A DNA stretch of 64,000 nt from Serripes groenlandicus (GCA_031761405.1 JASEVX010000008.1:37963511-38027510); one strand, 5' to 3'. Numbered from the stretch's first letter, positions 10,219-20,935 are shown. Translations and numbers: made by a program. Notes: generated by a model not told the origin, from the sequence alone.

Positions 10219-10386
10219 AAAAGTGGGGGTCACATGGCCCGTGCGCCGGTATTACCGGCGGCCGTGTGTATCACACACGCGTGAGGGCTATGCATGGCTG
10301 CGCGAGCTTCTTTTCTGGATGAATTAACGGTGTTGAGATTATATATCAGGTATTAAATGACTGGTAATGTATTTTTGACATAAAAA
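10219..10386 (-). repeat. Right inverted terminal repeat with extension
   Basis: Positions 10219-10367 are the exact inverted copy of 4266-4414. The outer extension 10368-10386 (TGTATTTTTGACATAAAAA) is specific to this end and reappears inverted in the internal complementary region. The minisatellite resumes at 10387. Confidence 0.85.
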
Positions 10387-10670
10387 CAGTCCCACTGTTG
10401 GCTATGTATTTTGTTAATAAAGGGTAAAACAGTCCCACTGTTGGCCATGTATTTTGTTAATAAAGGGTAAAACAGTCCCACTGTTGGCCATGTATTTTGT
10501 TAATAAAGGGTAAAACAGTCCCACTGTTGGCCATGTATTTTGTTAATAAAGGGTAAAACAGTCCCACTGTTGGCTATGTATTTTGTTAATAAAGAGTAAA
10601 ACAGTCCCATTGTTGGCCATGTATTTTGTTAATAAAGGGTAAAACAGTCCCACTGTTGGCTATGTATTTT
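10387..10670 (+). repeat. 43-bp minisatellite, right part
   Basis: It continues the array at 3993-4224 in phase, beginning CAGTCCCACTG and ending with a partial unit. Units vary by single bases (GGCC/GGCT, AAGGG/AAGAG). Confidence 0.9.
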
Positions 10671-10699
10671 AACCAATCAACAATGCATGAAGCAGAACT

Positions 10700-10877
10700 C
10701 TAGATAAGGAGTGCCTTTCATGCTCTAAAATCCTTATTTGACCTTGAAAACCTATGGTGTGTGTAATCAAAAGAATTGTCTCAGTGAGTAAAACATAGGA
10801 GTACCCACAACATAGGTTTTAATCAGTGCTAACAGAGATATCATGGAAGAAAGACCTATTTACTCCTCCTTATCTAG
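10700..10877. mobile_element. Family 2 MITE
   Basis: Perfect 12-bp ends CTAGATAAGGAG / CTCCTTATCTAG bound a 178-bp unit with inner CCTATGGTGTG and ACCCACAACATAGG arms. The short copy at 9267 lies inside the DIRS-like element. Confidence 0.75.
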
Positions 10878-10968
10878 TCCTCTGAATTGAAGGAATTTTG
10901 TGCCAATAGGTCTTAAGAACTTTTTTTTAGTTTTCATTTTGACCTATTAGCTATTTCCACTCTTTAAC

Positions 10969-11126
10969 TTAACCCTTTCCACTAACGACAATTCTGAAAA
11001 GTGGAAAACATTGTGGAAAAAGGAGAAATTGCTTGTTTTTAGCAATTTCTTCTTTTGTTACTATGTTTTCAAAATGCCGTCAGCTGCAGAGGCGTCAGAA
11101 AGTGTCCATATGAGGGAAAGGATTAA
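10969..11126. mobile_element. Family 1 MITE, internally deleted
   Basis: TTAACCCTTTCC and GAGGGAAAGGATTAA ends bound only 158 bp. The left half is shortened by about 70 bp relative to the 230-bp form. Confidence 0.75.
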
Positions 11127-11366
11127 AGAGTTTTTATTGTATCTTCATCAAACTATTCACAATGTTTTAGTCTAATTATATTTCAAGAAAAAAGGAATTA
11201 GTTATGGCCCCTTAATGTCATTAACCAATAACTGGTATATGTTTGTGTCCATTTAGTTTAAAATTTAGATAAATAAGATTACCAAGCAATTGGATGACAT
11301 TATAATTTAAACTTACAAACAAATAATAATAGCCCTTCAAACCTTTCTCCACTTGTTGACACATGT

Positions 11367-11594
11367 ATAACCCTTTCCCACATAGACAATTCTGCAGCAG
11401 ACGACTTTGAACATATTTTGTCAAAACATAGAAAATCTCAATAATTAAATGGATAACCTATGACAAAAAGTGGAAAACATTGTGACAAAAGAAGAAATTG
11501 CACGTTCTGTGCAATTTCTTCTTTTGTCACTATGTTTTCAAAAGACGTCTGCTGCAAATGCGTCGGAATGCGTCTGCAAGTGGGAAAGGGATAA
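11367..11594. mobile_element. Family 1 MITE
   Basis: It is close to full length, with hairpin TTGCACGTTCTGTGCAA. The left two thirds are nearly identical to the copy at 52752. The edges read TATAA and GATAA instead of TTAA. Confidence 0.8.
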
Positions 11595-11990
11595 GCCTTT
11601 GCAGCAGACAACTTTTAAAAACATTGTGTTAAAATTAGATATTACTCATAATGAGCATTTTTCCTCTTGCTGAAATATTTTTAACTCTATACTGGAATTA
11701 GACTTTCATATGAAGAGTTTCCATATTTTATTTCATATTTGTTGTATTTGGGAAAGGGATATTATTAAGCGTGAAAAACATCAGATCAGTTGACTAAATA
11801 GCATTTATAAAGTATGCCATTGAGAAAATCCTATGTAAGTGAAACATGTATTGTTATCCATTATTGATGTTACGTTTCCATATAATGTTGAGATGCAATA
11901 GTAAACATGAGGACCATGCTGGTCCTTTATTACTCAACTGATTTAATAGAACTTGAATAGTTTTCAAAGTATATACATATCGTTGGACAT
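11595..11990. other. Degenerate MITE and unassigned sequence
   Basis: Positions 11595-11762 keep family 1 motifs (CAGCAGACAACTTTT, TTGTTGTATTTGGGAAAGG). At about 11905-11950 there is a GAGGACCATGCTGGTCC head of the GAGGGCC element family. Nothing else is recognised. Confidence 0.45.
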
Positions 11991-12011
11991 TCCATTTTCG
12001 TTAGCATCCCT

Positions 12012-12772
12012 TTTTCGTGACGTCACTATTTTCGGGCTTATATCACGTGACTTTGTCCTTGCAGCCGATTTGGAACTGTAAAATTATTTCCCAATGGCCA
12101 ATGTATTTGCTGACATATTTCAACAATAGAATGCATCTTCAACAGTTTTGTAACTTGTTGTTATGGGAGGAATAGCCAAAATATCCTTATTTTTTATATA
12201 CCAAATTTAAAGAACAGTTTAAACCCCAAAAAGTGGAAAAATCGGCCATGAAAATTTACCGTAAAAAGGGTATTTTGTTGTTTACAAAATGGCGGCTAGG
12301 GTCATGTGATTTGTTTGACCTAGTTAGGTCAATGCAATTTTTCATTGGATTTCACATTCCTAAAGGTGCTTACGCATAGAGATGTAAAATAACTAAAATA
12401 TTTTAAATAATATACCATTAGAAATATGGCAATTTTGAAATCTGTATTGATCTTTGTGATGATATAAATATAGGATGCTTACAGGGTCCAAACATCCATG
12501 CAAACCCTTTAGGTTGACACAGTGGGATAAATAATGAGAAAGGAAAATAAGTTTAACGAAGATTCAAAGTTGAGTAATTAAAAAAAAAAAAGTTCATATT
12601 TATATCAAGGATAATTTCAAATTAATTGATTTAAACTATATAAAATGTTTAATTACTTCAGTTTTTTAGTTTTCAATATGTTACGACCTATTGCCCCTTT
12701 TAAAACAAAAATCTTTTTTGTGTGTGTTGTCTATGGAAACTGCAAAGTGCCAAAATAATGACGTCACGAAAA
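12012..12772. mobile_element. Putative TIR element with CRE-like ends
   Basis: TTTTCGTGACGTCACTATTTT at 12012-12032 is inverted at 12752-12772 with one mismatch. Each arm holds the palindrome TGACGTCA (12018-12025 and 12759-12766). The interior is non-coding and AT-rich. The outer borders are not certain. Confidence 0.45.
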
Positions 12773-12780
12773 TCAGCGCT

Positions 12781-14010
12781 CACGTTAATGGACGTATTGG
12801 GCGTTTTTACGCCCAAAAATCGATCCCGTACGCCCAAAATTGACAAGGGAGACGTCCAAGTACGTCCATGAATTAAGGGTATACGCCGACAATCAAAACA
12901 CAGGACGTATATATTGTGTGTAATTATCTAAAGTCACTGTGTATTGTGTTTTATGAAGTGTCAATTATAGACAGTGGGAGTTATCAATTGGTAGATTTAA
13001 GCCAATCACGATCGAGAATGCGTACCCCACCCACCCCCAGATTTGACACTTGATAACGACTTCACACCAATCAATTCTATTTTTCATTATAAACAGCGTA
13101 GGGGTAATTAATTTCAATAACCCATGTAAAAACATACTAGGATATGAACAAAAATGTCCCTATATTAAAGATTATTATTTTGTTTGCCTGAATCCATAGG
13201 AAACACTTTTTAATTGCCGATCTTTTAAAAACAAAGTTGACATGAAGATCTATCAAAATCACAGCCAGCTGTCAAAAAGGACTTGCCTATGAAATAAATT
13301 GCATATAAGCCCATTTTAGTTCATTGTTTTTTTAAAATATAAAAAGAAACTGAAGTCTGGAGGTGAAAATACATATTGTAAATTTGTAATGGGTTTTCGT
13401 GCATTTTCTGCATTTTGGAAATCGGAAATGTCCTTCAAGAAAGTATTACTCACACTCATTCTTATTTGTTTTAAAGTTGACTATTATGAAAGTTTAGTGC
13501 CCTTAATGTGTGTTTGTAATATGTCTCACTGCAGAACACTTTATTTACTGGTGTTTAAAATAAAATCAATAACTCGATCATTAACAGAAATCATTCCTTT
13601 TGCGGTACTGAATGTGATTTAAGAACATAATTCATGTTTAATGTGAATGTAATGAATCATGGCCATGCCAATCTTTTGATGATGTTTATGCTGGATAGCT
13701 TTTGACACATGACTGGAAAAAAGCATTCTATATCACATAAAAACCTACTGGTTTAAAAGTGTTATGATAGAACCAACAATAACATTGTTGACAAATGAGC
13801 AATATGCACTTTCTGTATTAATTAGCTTCTTTTCCAATAATGTATTTAAAAATAAAACAAAGGGAAACACAATATAATGTGCAAGATGCGAAAAAAGCCA
13901 GCGTGCCACCTGGGACTTCCAAGAATTATGAGCAGGACTTCCAAAATTCAGACCCAGGATGTCAGGACTTCCTGTTTCAAAAAGTTAGTGCAAGCACTGG
14001 AAAATAGGAT
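12781..14010. mobile_element. Unclassified element, long copy
   Basis: Both ends match the shorter copy at 23800-24265: GGTATACGCCGACAATCAAA near the left and CTGGGACTTCCAAGAATTAT near the right. A palindromic GGGCGTTTTTACGCCC lies at about 12809. A short frame at 13389-13622 has no recognisable product. Confidence 0.5.
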
Positions 14011-14550
14011 AACAATTACGGCTTCTGACTTGTTGAACACATGTGTATTCAAGATTATTTTTTTTGTGAATTATTAGTTTTCAAAGGATTTTTTTGCTCG
14101 AAACTTGGAGGAAATAAATAAATCTTTCAGATAAGACATGAAATTTTGTATCATTCACTAAGCCTTCTGCATATTTTGTCTTTGAAGCCTTACACTCACG
14201 AATTACGGATGCTCGAGGATATAAGCAAAACCAGCTCTGTCCCCTGGTGGTTATGTTTATCACTGGATAGGAATAATTTGAAAACTTTTAGAAGAGTTTA
14301 GGAACATCCAGCCAGTACTATTGGTCAAGATGATAATAATTTGTTTCACTAAATATACAATGACATATAAGGAAAACAATCACAAGCCCCTCAACTCACT
14401 GCCGCAATGTTTTTAAATGGATTGGTATAATTTGAATAATCTTTGTAGTCACCCAAGGAACATTTGTGCCAAATTATTTTCAAATCAGGCCAGTGCTTTT
14501 GAACAAGATTTTCTAAGTTTTCAATATATTTACTTATAAGCACTTTTTTT
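14011..14550 (-). mobile_element. GAGGGCC-family core repeat
   Basis: The sequence resembles the cores at 15460-15720 and 22830-23400: landmarks CCCTGGTGGTTATGTTT, CACCCAAGGAACATTTGTG and GAACAAGATTTTCTAAG. It is diverged and has no coding potential. Orientation is tentative. Confidence 0.4.
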
Positions 14551-15153
14551 TCAAGTGTCTTCAGTGAAGTGGTCACCTAAAATTTTCAGACTTGGCCCAT
14601 TCACTCGATCAAAACGAAATTGACTTCGCAGACAAATTTTGTCCCAAGTTATCGTCACAGTCGGGCGCCATGTCGTATCACTTAATTCTTGTTTGTATAC
14701 ACGAAAAACATAATCAGGAATTTGAAAACTGATAGTGTATACCCATTTAAAGCAAAAGAGTTGAATCACTTAACACACACAATGACATAGAACCGATTGT
14801 CCAATCAACCATCGTGTCTTTATACTATAGTTTCACCAGTTGAGTACTTCAAGTTATTTGTAAATGATGATGATTTGAATTCAATTGCAGCAATTTGCTG
14901 ATGAAGTCAAACAATTTACCAAACATGATCGTGTTGCATTGCCATTCCAATGACTTGTGTTCAGTCTGCTTGTTTCACCTTTGCTTTGTCATTATTAAAA
15001 TCAAATAAATAAACATTAATTTTTGTTTAAAAGGATGTGCATCCCAAACGATCCAGTTACGACACAGATATCAATGACAAATCACTTCTCCCTAAATTGC
15101 TTGGAGCGAGAAGTCGCGTCAATTTGAGCCTAGTGAGAGGCTGAGAGCCCTAA
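14551..15153. mobile_element. GGGCTCTCAC element, damaged copy
   Basis: The interior matches the complete copy at 18570: GAAGTGGTCACC, CCCATTCACTCGATCAAA, and CACTTCTCCCTAAATTG. The right end keeps AGCCTAGTGAGAG and GAGAGCCCT. The left terminal inverted repeat is missing. Confidence 0.65.
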
Positions 15154-15163
15154 TAAGGGCAAG

Positions 15164-15830
15164 AGGGCCATGATGGGCCTGGATTGCTCACCTGAGTTAT
15201 GCAATATGATTTGTAATGCCAACCCCAGTAACCCATTTTGCAGTCAGGTGAGCTTTAACAAAAGGCCCAATCCAATGCCCAGTATTACTCCACTAGCCAC
15301 AAAGCAAAATATCCAAATCCAACGTTGAATATTGTGTCTTTTGTCAAATTAGTTAACTGATAGGTCAGGTCATCAAAGAAATGTTAATATACTGTTTAGT
15401 ATTTCAAAATAAGACACGTATTTTCTTATGAGAAAAAAATCTAAATCTTAAAACTCTGGGCATAAAGAATAAAGCGGCCCCAGCCTCTGCCGACTATGTT
15501 TTTTGACCAATCAGATAGAGCATCACCAAAGGAACATTTCTCAAAATCTACACAATTATTTGATAATTGGTCAAATACTTTCAGATGAGAAAAGATGTTT
15601 AAAGTTTTCACTAAAAGACAAAACAGCCCGGCCCCCCTGGTGACCATGTTTTTTGACTGATCCACGATTCAACATATTTTGAAGGGTTCTGATAGAGGGT
15701 CAGTCAAGGATCATTTCTACAAAATTATTTGAAAATCTATATATATTTGATGATGATGATGATGATGATAATGGCCGGTAAGTGATCACAAAAGCTCAAC
15801 CCACTTTTCGTTATCAGGTGAAATAAAACA
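15164..15830 (+). mobile_element. GAGGGCC-head element with ~170-bp units
   Basis: The head GCAAGAGGGCCATGATGGGC is followed by GCTCACCTG. Two related core units contain ACCATGTTTTTTGACTGAT. A (GAT)n run at about 15750-15768 lies near the end, followed by TTATCAGGTGA. It is a common mollusc repeat type by structure; the class is not established. Confidence 0.55.
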
Positions 15831-16040
15831 ACTTGGTATGTATAAGTACATTTAAACTATCATTTGTTAACAGCATGTTTATGGTACCAGACTATCACTT
15901 AACTGAAAGAAACTATATTGAATTTATTCAACTATCAAAAGAATTGGCATATTTCGGTTTAGAGGGTAATTTATTGTATCACATGATTTTTAGAGTTGCC
16001 AGCTTTGAAAAATTAAATATTAGAAAAATCAAAAAATACT
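15831..16040. other. AT-rich spacer
   Basis: An open frame of 144 codons (15833-16267) starts here but runs into MITE and SINE sequence, so it is not a gene. No feature was recognised. Confidence 0.5.
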
Positions 16041-16410
16041 TTACTGTAATTGAAAACATTGTTGGAAAAGGAGAATTAGCCATTTTCTCATGTTTTCAAA
16101 AGTTGTCTGCTAAAAATGCTTCAAAATTAATGTTCGTCTGTTTGTTTGTTTGGAACTTAACGCCGCTTTCAACAGCTTTGGTCATATCACGGCGGTCAGT
16201 GCACCTACCCATGTTTTCCTGGCTTTCCCACACCAGTACTTACACAACATTCTTTCGAAGCCACTGACTACTTTCTCACATAGATCAGAGGTGAGAGGCA
16301 ATGGAATACATCGCCCGAAAGAATGTCGCCGCAACCGGGTATCGAACCCGTGACCTCCAGATCACGAGTCAGATACGCTACCAATTGAGTGTTCGTCTGT
16401 AGCAGAAAAA
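16041..16410. mobile_element. Family 1 MITE split by a SINE
   Basis: The MITE motifs GAAAACATTGTTGGAAAAGG and AAAGTTGTCTGCTAAAAATG lie before the SINE, and AGCAGAAAAATAG after it. The copy is degenerate. Confidence 0.55.
16142..16389 (-). mobile_element. tRNA-derived SINE with 11-bp target duplication
   Basis: On the minus strand a tRNA-like head carries a pol III A box (CAATTGGTAGCG) and a perfect B box (GGTTCGATACC). The tail is GGCGTTAAGTTCCAAACAAA with an (AAAC)n end. TGTTCGTCTGT is duplicated at 16131-16141 and 16390-16400. Exact target duplication and an intact B box make this a well-preserved copy. Confidence 0.9.
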
Positions 16411-16484
16411 TAGTTAATTTATAATTTATACAATATGCTTACCAAGGTTAAGGGTTAAACTTTACCAAATGATGTGTAGTGTTA

Positions 16485-16867
16485 CAACCTTTCCCTCATG
16501 AATACGATAATTCTGCAGCAGACAACTTTGATTGATTGAATGGGGTTTAACGCCGTTTTTAACAATTTCTCAGTTATATCACGGCGGCCAGTTCACCTAC
16601 TCATGCATTTCCTGGTTTTCTCGCACCAGTACTCCACACAACAATCTTCCCAAGCAACTGGCTGCTTTTCGCAGACGAATTTGAACATATTTCGTCAAAA
16701 GATAGAAAATCTCTATAATTGGATGGATAACCTATGACTAAAAGTGGAAAACATTGTGGCAAAAGAAGAAATTGCTCATTTTGAGCAATTTCTTCTTTTG
16801 ACACTATGTTTTCAAAAAGTTGTCTGCTGCAGGTGTCAGAAAGCGTCTATATGAGGGAAAGGGTTAA
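16485..16867. mobile_element. Family 1 MITE split by a SINE tail
   Basis: Left end ACCTTTCCCTCATGAATACG, right end ATGAGGGAAAGGGTTAA. Hairpin AATTGCTCATTTTGAGCAATT. The insertion at 16532-16670 is a second SINE. Confidence 0.8.
16532..16670 (-). mobile_element. 5'-truncated SINE in a MITE
   Basis: SINE tail with GGGGTTTAACGCCG and CACACAACAATCTTCCCAAG on the plus strand. Flanks GCAGACAACTTTGA (16518-16531) and GCAGACGAATTTGA (16671-16684) form an imperfect 14-bp target duplication. Confidence 0.8.
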
Positions 16868-17560
16868 CAACCATTATGTATATCCTGAACATCAAATATT
16901 TCAGATAATGTTTTCAAAAGTTGTATGCTGTCTGTCACCTGAGGTGTCAGATGTCGTCTGGGTCGAGGAAAGGGATTCAATTTTCCAAGAAGCATGTAAA
17001 ACAGAGGCCTTCAAAAGGAGGAGTAAAAAAGTTGTCCCATTATATTTCTCTTATTACTAAATCAGTTCCAATGATGTTGGTATGCAAAAGAATATTCTCA
17101 TTGAGTACCACCAGCAATGGGTTTTTAAGGTCAAGTGAGGATTTAAAGTCCATGAAATACACACAGTGACACCACCTTATCTTGAGCTCCCAATTACACT
17201 GTACACAACTGTGAATAATATCCTGTACACACACACAATGTCCTGACTAGTTTAATGTCATGACTTTATAAATAAAAGTGTCCTTACAACATTTATCACG
17301 AATCTAACCTATATAAATTCATTATCATACAGAACATGGCCATATGCTAGGCTAGCAAATTTCTTCACATAGTAGAAAAAAAATCATTCTCAATTTATCT
17401 TGATCAAATAACTGAACAAAACAGTGAGGTGGTATTTCTGACTGTTCTACTTAGAAATAAGAACTGCTGCTACACATAATTGGAAAAGTCATATAAGGTG
17501 ACATTGCACATGTTTTATCCTATCTTTTCCTGTATAAAAGTTGCTCAACAGAGTTAACCA
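16868..17560. other. Degenerate MITE, then unassigned sequence
   Basis: Positions 16905-16975 keep family 1 pieces (ATGTTTTCAAAAGTTGTATG). From 16980 to 17560 nothing is recognised apart from a short CACACACA run at about 17228. Confidence 0.45.
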
Positions 17561-17564
17561 AAGG

Positions 17565-17748
17565 CTTAGAAGGATAAGGAGTTGTAAAGTGTATCTTTCT
17601 TGCAGTAGTTCCTTAATGTTTTGTATGAAGTAAATGTTGTAGGTACTCTGAAAGACAATTCTTTAAAAGATTACCAACAACATAGGATTTTGTGCAGAAA
17701 TAAAGATTTAAACATGAGTTTGTGATAAACTCCACTTATCAAGAACCT
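17565..17748. mobile_element. Diverged family 2 MITE
   Basis: GGATAAGGAGTTGTAAAG at the left, ACCAACAACATAGGATTTTG inside and CTCCACTTATC at the right match family 2 in order and spacing. Confidence 0.5.
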
Positions 17749-18278
17749 TAGTAAAGGGTTAAATCCACATAACGTCAGCAGATAAACTTAAATTAGACAA
17801 ACATATAATGCAGTTTATAAACTTCCAAACCCAGTAATAAATCCCCAAGTATACATGTAAATCACAGTGAACATGTACCTTTGGCCATCGTGGATGTCCT
17901 GTCAGTCATCTCTTAGAGGGTTAGTCCATGCATGACACGGGGACACAGTGTACCATATGGAGTTACGCTGACACACTTCAGTCCTGACAGCCGTTTAGAA
18001 AACAGCCACTAACACATATATTTATCTATTCCTTATTTATGTCCCTCCGGCACTTCCATAAGGGAGATAATCCATGAAAAAAGGTCCTATAATATTTATA
18101 CATGAATTGTCTTCCATGTTTGCTACTAGGTAGTTTGTGCAGTAGCTCTACCATAAGAACATTTTAGCAAGTGATTTTCAAAACTGTAAAGCCAGAAAAT
18201 CAGCCAGAACTGTAGATAAGATGAGGAATCTATTTCATTATCTTAAATACTTACTTCCAAACACTATGTTGTCCATAC
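17749..18278. other. Unassigned sequence
   Basis: The stretch 17880-18000 is less AT-rich and looks non-repetitive within this window, but every frame has stops and no exon can be supported. Confidence 0.4.
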
Positions 18279-18495
18279 TTAACTGTCCCCACATACAGAC
18301 CCCTCTGCATCAGAACAGTTTTGAAAACATTGTGGCTAAATAATAAGCAATTCCTCCTTTTGTCACTATGTTTTCACCTTTGTGTTTAATCATTTTTCTT
18401 TCATTTCTAAAGAATTTTAGAAGAAATTCCATATTTTTGAATAAATGTTTTCAAAGCAGTGTGCTGAATTCTTGTCCAAAGTCTGAAAGGGTTAA
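18279..18495. mobile_element. Family 1 MITE, diverged
   Basis: TTAACTGTCCCCACATACAG at the left, GAAAACATTGTGGC and TTTTGTCACTATGTTTTCA inside, GAAAGGGTTAA at the right. Confidence 0.7.
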
Positions 18496-18552
18496 ATGCA
18501 TGATAGAATCATTACAGCCAGTCAATTCTTTTGAATACCCACCATGCAGTAA

Positions 18553-19945
18553 TTAACCTTTTCCCACATCAGGGCTCTCACGAGGGGGCGATTTGGACGA
18601 AGTGGTCGCCTAAAAGTTTCTGACTTCGCCCATTCACTCGATCAAAGCGAAGTCGACTTCGCCAAAAATCTCAGTCAAAGCGAAGTTGATTTCGCCGACA
18701 ATTTTGTCCTAGCATCGGACACAGTTAAAATGATAACGGTCACGCACCATGTCGAATCGATGTAGGCCTATACAGTTCTCGATAAACACAGTTGCGTAAT
18801 CAGTTATTTGACAACTGAGAGTGTATATCCATTAAAAGCTGAAGAATCGAATCATTTAACACACGCAATGACGTAGAACCAATCAAAATCGTGCCCTTTA
18901 GTCCAATTTGCATAATCAAAGTACCGATTGTCATATCAAATATTATGACGCCCCCCGATAAAACATTAACTACGTATCCGATGTAAATGAGATGGAAGTC
19001 GAATTATGTTTTAACCCTTTCAATAGTATATAAATAATATTGTGAATCTATTCATGGTTTAATGAGATAATCGTCTTCAATAATTGAGAAAATGAGATTT
19101 TATAGATATGTGTTTAGGGGTTTCATAATAAATGCTGTAGGATGGGGGTGTCATACTATTTGGAATTAACCAATCAAAAGACAATACCTCAATTCTACTT
19201 GTAAAGAGTGTGTATGTTTAGCCGATACAAATAATTTACGTTGTTTATGACACTTACGACAGACTTCTTTAAAAAATGCCGGAAACCTTTACAAGGCGAG
19301 TAAAATGTAGCTTCATTAATTATATTTCGGCGACTTTAGAACACAATGTTCGGATCGCTAACCCGATACAAATAATTTACATTGTTTATGACACTTACGA
19401 CCGACTTCTTTATAAAATGCCTGACACCTTTACGAAATGGACGGCGAGTAAAAGGTAGATTCATTAATAATTTCTGCGACTTTAGAACATAATGTTCGGA
19501 TCGCAACTACTCTTAGGGAAAAACAATTTTAGAACTTCATGTGATAATCATAATTAAAATAAAATAATAAAACATTCATCTTTGTTTTTAAAAAAGTAAA
19601 TGTGTTCTATCCCAAACGATGCGATGCGGTTACGACGCGTAACGACACACAAGAAATATCACTTCTCCCTTAAGTCTCCCCACTTCTCCCTAAAGTCTCC
19701 CCACTTCGCCCTAAATTGCCCGGAGGGAGAAGTCACTTCTCCCTAAAATTTAAGCCTAGTGAGAGCCCTGCACATACAACAAATCTGCAGCAAATGACTT
19801 TGAAAACATACACGAAAAAAATTAGAAACTCCCTTTAAATGAAAGAACAATAATTGAATAGAGTATATTTGATATGTCACTATGTTTTCAAAAAGCTGTC
19901 TGCTGCAGAGGCGTCAGAAAGCGTCTATATGAGGGAAAGGGTTAA
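18553..19945. mobile_element. Family 1 MITE interrupted by a 1.2-kb TIR element
   Basis: TTAACCTTTTCCCACAT stops at 18569; ACAACAAATCTGCAGC resumes at 19776 and the copy ends GAGGGAAAGGGTTAA. Removing the insert and one CACAT restores a normal MITE. Confidence 0.8.
18570..19770. mobile_element. TIR element with CAGGGCTCTCAC ends and 5-bp TSD
   Basis: Perfect 12-bp inverted ends CAGGGCTCTCAC (18570-18581) and GTGAGAGCCCTG (19759-19770) are flanked by CACAT on both sides. The interior is non-coding and has a tandem duplication of about 143 bp (19221-19363 and 19364-19505). A second damaged copy is at 14551. CAGGG ends with a 5-bp duplication would suit hAT-like transposons with short duplications; that class is inference. 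Confidence 0.8.
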
Positions 19946-20162
19946 GCAAAGGCATGAAACCTATATTTCAACTGCTACCACATCACAGATTTATATTATG
20001 ACACATTGACCTTGACCCAAGCGACACCCAGGTGCAATCCCCGAAGTAGCTTTCTACCTTAACTGGGACATTTGTTTTGAGAAATGCTAGTAGTTTGATG
20101 GCTCAACCACCCAGAAAACATCATTCTTATACCAGGTTTGAATTCATTGAAAACTCTTCTAG

Positions 20163-20634
20163 TTAACCCTTCCCCACAGAGACAAGTCTTCAGCACTGCA
20201 GACAATTTTGAAAACAGTAAATTAAAGGACAACTAGAAATATCACTGAAGGTGATGAATACCCCCAGCTGGTGCCTGACAATATACATATGTATGAGAAA
20301 TGTGGGCCATAACTCATTTAAAAATAAGTCCAGTGCAACACACTGACAATATGCACAACAAGGCTTGGTATCAATCATTCCTGTGAAGTTATATTGAATT
20401 CTGACCAAGGGTTGCTGAGAAATAGTGTTCACAAGAAATGTCCACAGACCAACGGACCGACAAGCGTGACTCCTATATAGCCCCCATATACTATGTATCT
20501 GGGGGTATAATAATGGATTAAGTTGAATACATTGTGACAGGAGGAGAAATTGCTCATCATGAGTGATTTCTCCCCTTGACACAATGTTTTCAAAATTCAT
20601 CTGCTCAAGGAGGCGTCAGAAAGGGTCAGTGGGA
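20163..20634. mobile_element. Family 1 MITE interrupted by a HINE-like element
   Basis: Left half TTAACCCTTCCCCACAGAGA to AAAGGACAA; right half from GGATTAAGTTGAATACATTG to GGCGTCAGAAAGGGTC. The insert is 20233-20512. Confidence 0.7.
20233..20512 (+). mobile_element. HINE-like element, single unit
   Basis: It starts CTAGAAATATCACTGAAGGT and ends in the stem CCCCCATATACTATGTATCT with GGGGG, then TATAA. A unit with GGGCCATAACTC and ACAAGAAATGTCC lies between. An inverted copy is at 22338-22640. There is no coding capacity. Confidence 0.75.
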
Positions 20635-20807
20635 TACCCCCTTGTCAAGACATTTTGGTCTATACCAGTGGTGTTTCAGGAGCTCCAGCAAATATAACAT
20701 GCAACTCTTGTAACAAGTGATAACGGTAAACCACAAGGACTTAAGATCATAAGTGCCCATATCAAGGGTATTAGCTATTACAGTATAAGAAAGAAGATAA
20801 TTATTCT

Positions 20808-20935
20808 TTAACCCTTTCCTACCTACAGACACATTTTGATACCTCTGAAGCAGAGAACTTTTTAAAGCATTGCGACAATAGGAAAAATAATGAGCAATTT
20901 CTGCTTTTGCGACAATGTTTTCAATACTCACACTT
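20808..20935. mobile_element. Family 1 MITE, left half
   Basis: TTAACCCTTTCCTACCTACA, then AATTTCTGCTTTTGCGACAA; it ends near TTTTCAATACTC. Confidence 0.65.

Larger units (their letters stand above)
4225..10386 (-). mobile_element. DIRS-like retrotransposon-type element (ITRs plus ICR)
   Basis: A 6,162-bp element splits the 43-bp minisatellite. Joining the flanks (GGGTAAAA + CAGTCCC) restores the repeat exactly, so there is no target duplication. It has inverted terminal repeats with unequal extensions (149 bp identical) and an internal 96-bp segment complementary to the joined right and left ends. In DIRS-type elements that internal complementary region serves circle formation before recombinase integration. 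The order right ITR, gag-like remnant, ICR, left ITR fits DIRS read on the minus strand. GC content is clearly above the surroundings. I could not recognise reverse transcriptase, RNase H or tyrosine recombinase, so this may be a non-autonomous or badly decayed member. Confidence 0.75.

Noticed and set aside
15833..16267. 144-codon plus-strand frame
   Set aside because: Its second half is MITE and SINE sequence; the first half shows no conserved features.
16320..16389. Genuine tRNA gene with perfect B box
   Set aside because: The 5' acceptor half is missing, and it is the head of a SINE bounded by an 11-bp duplication.
17880..18000. Possible second exon of the LARP1-like gene
   Set aside because: All minus-strand frames contain stops, apart from a stretch of about 20 nt before a weak donor, which is not enough evidence.
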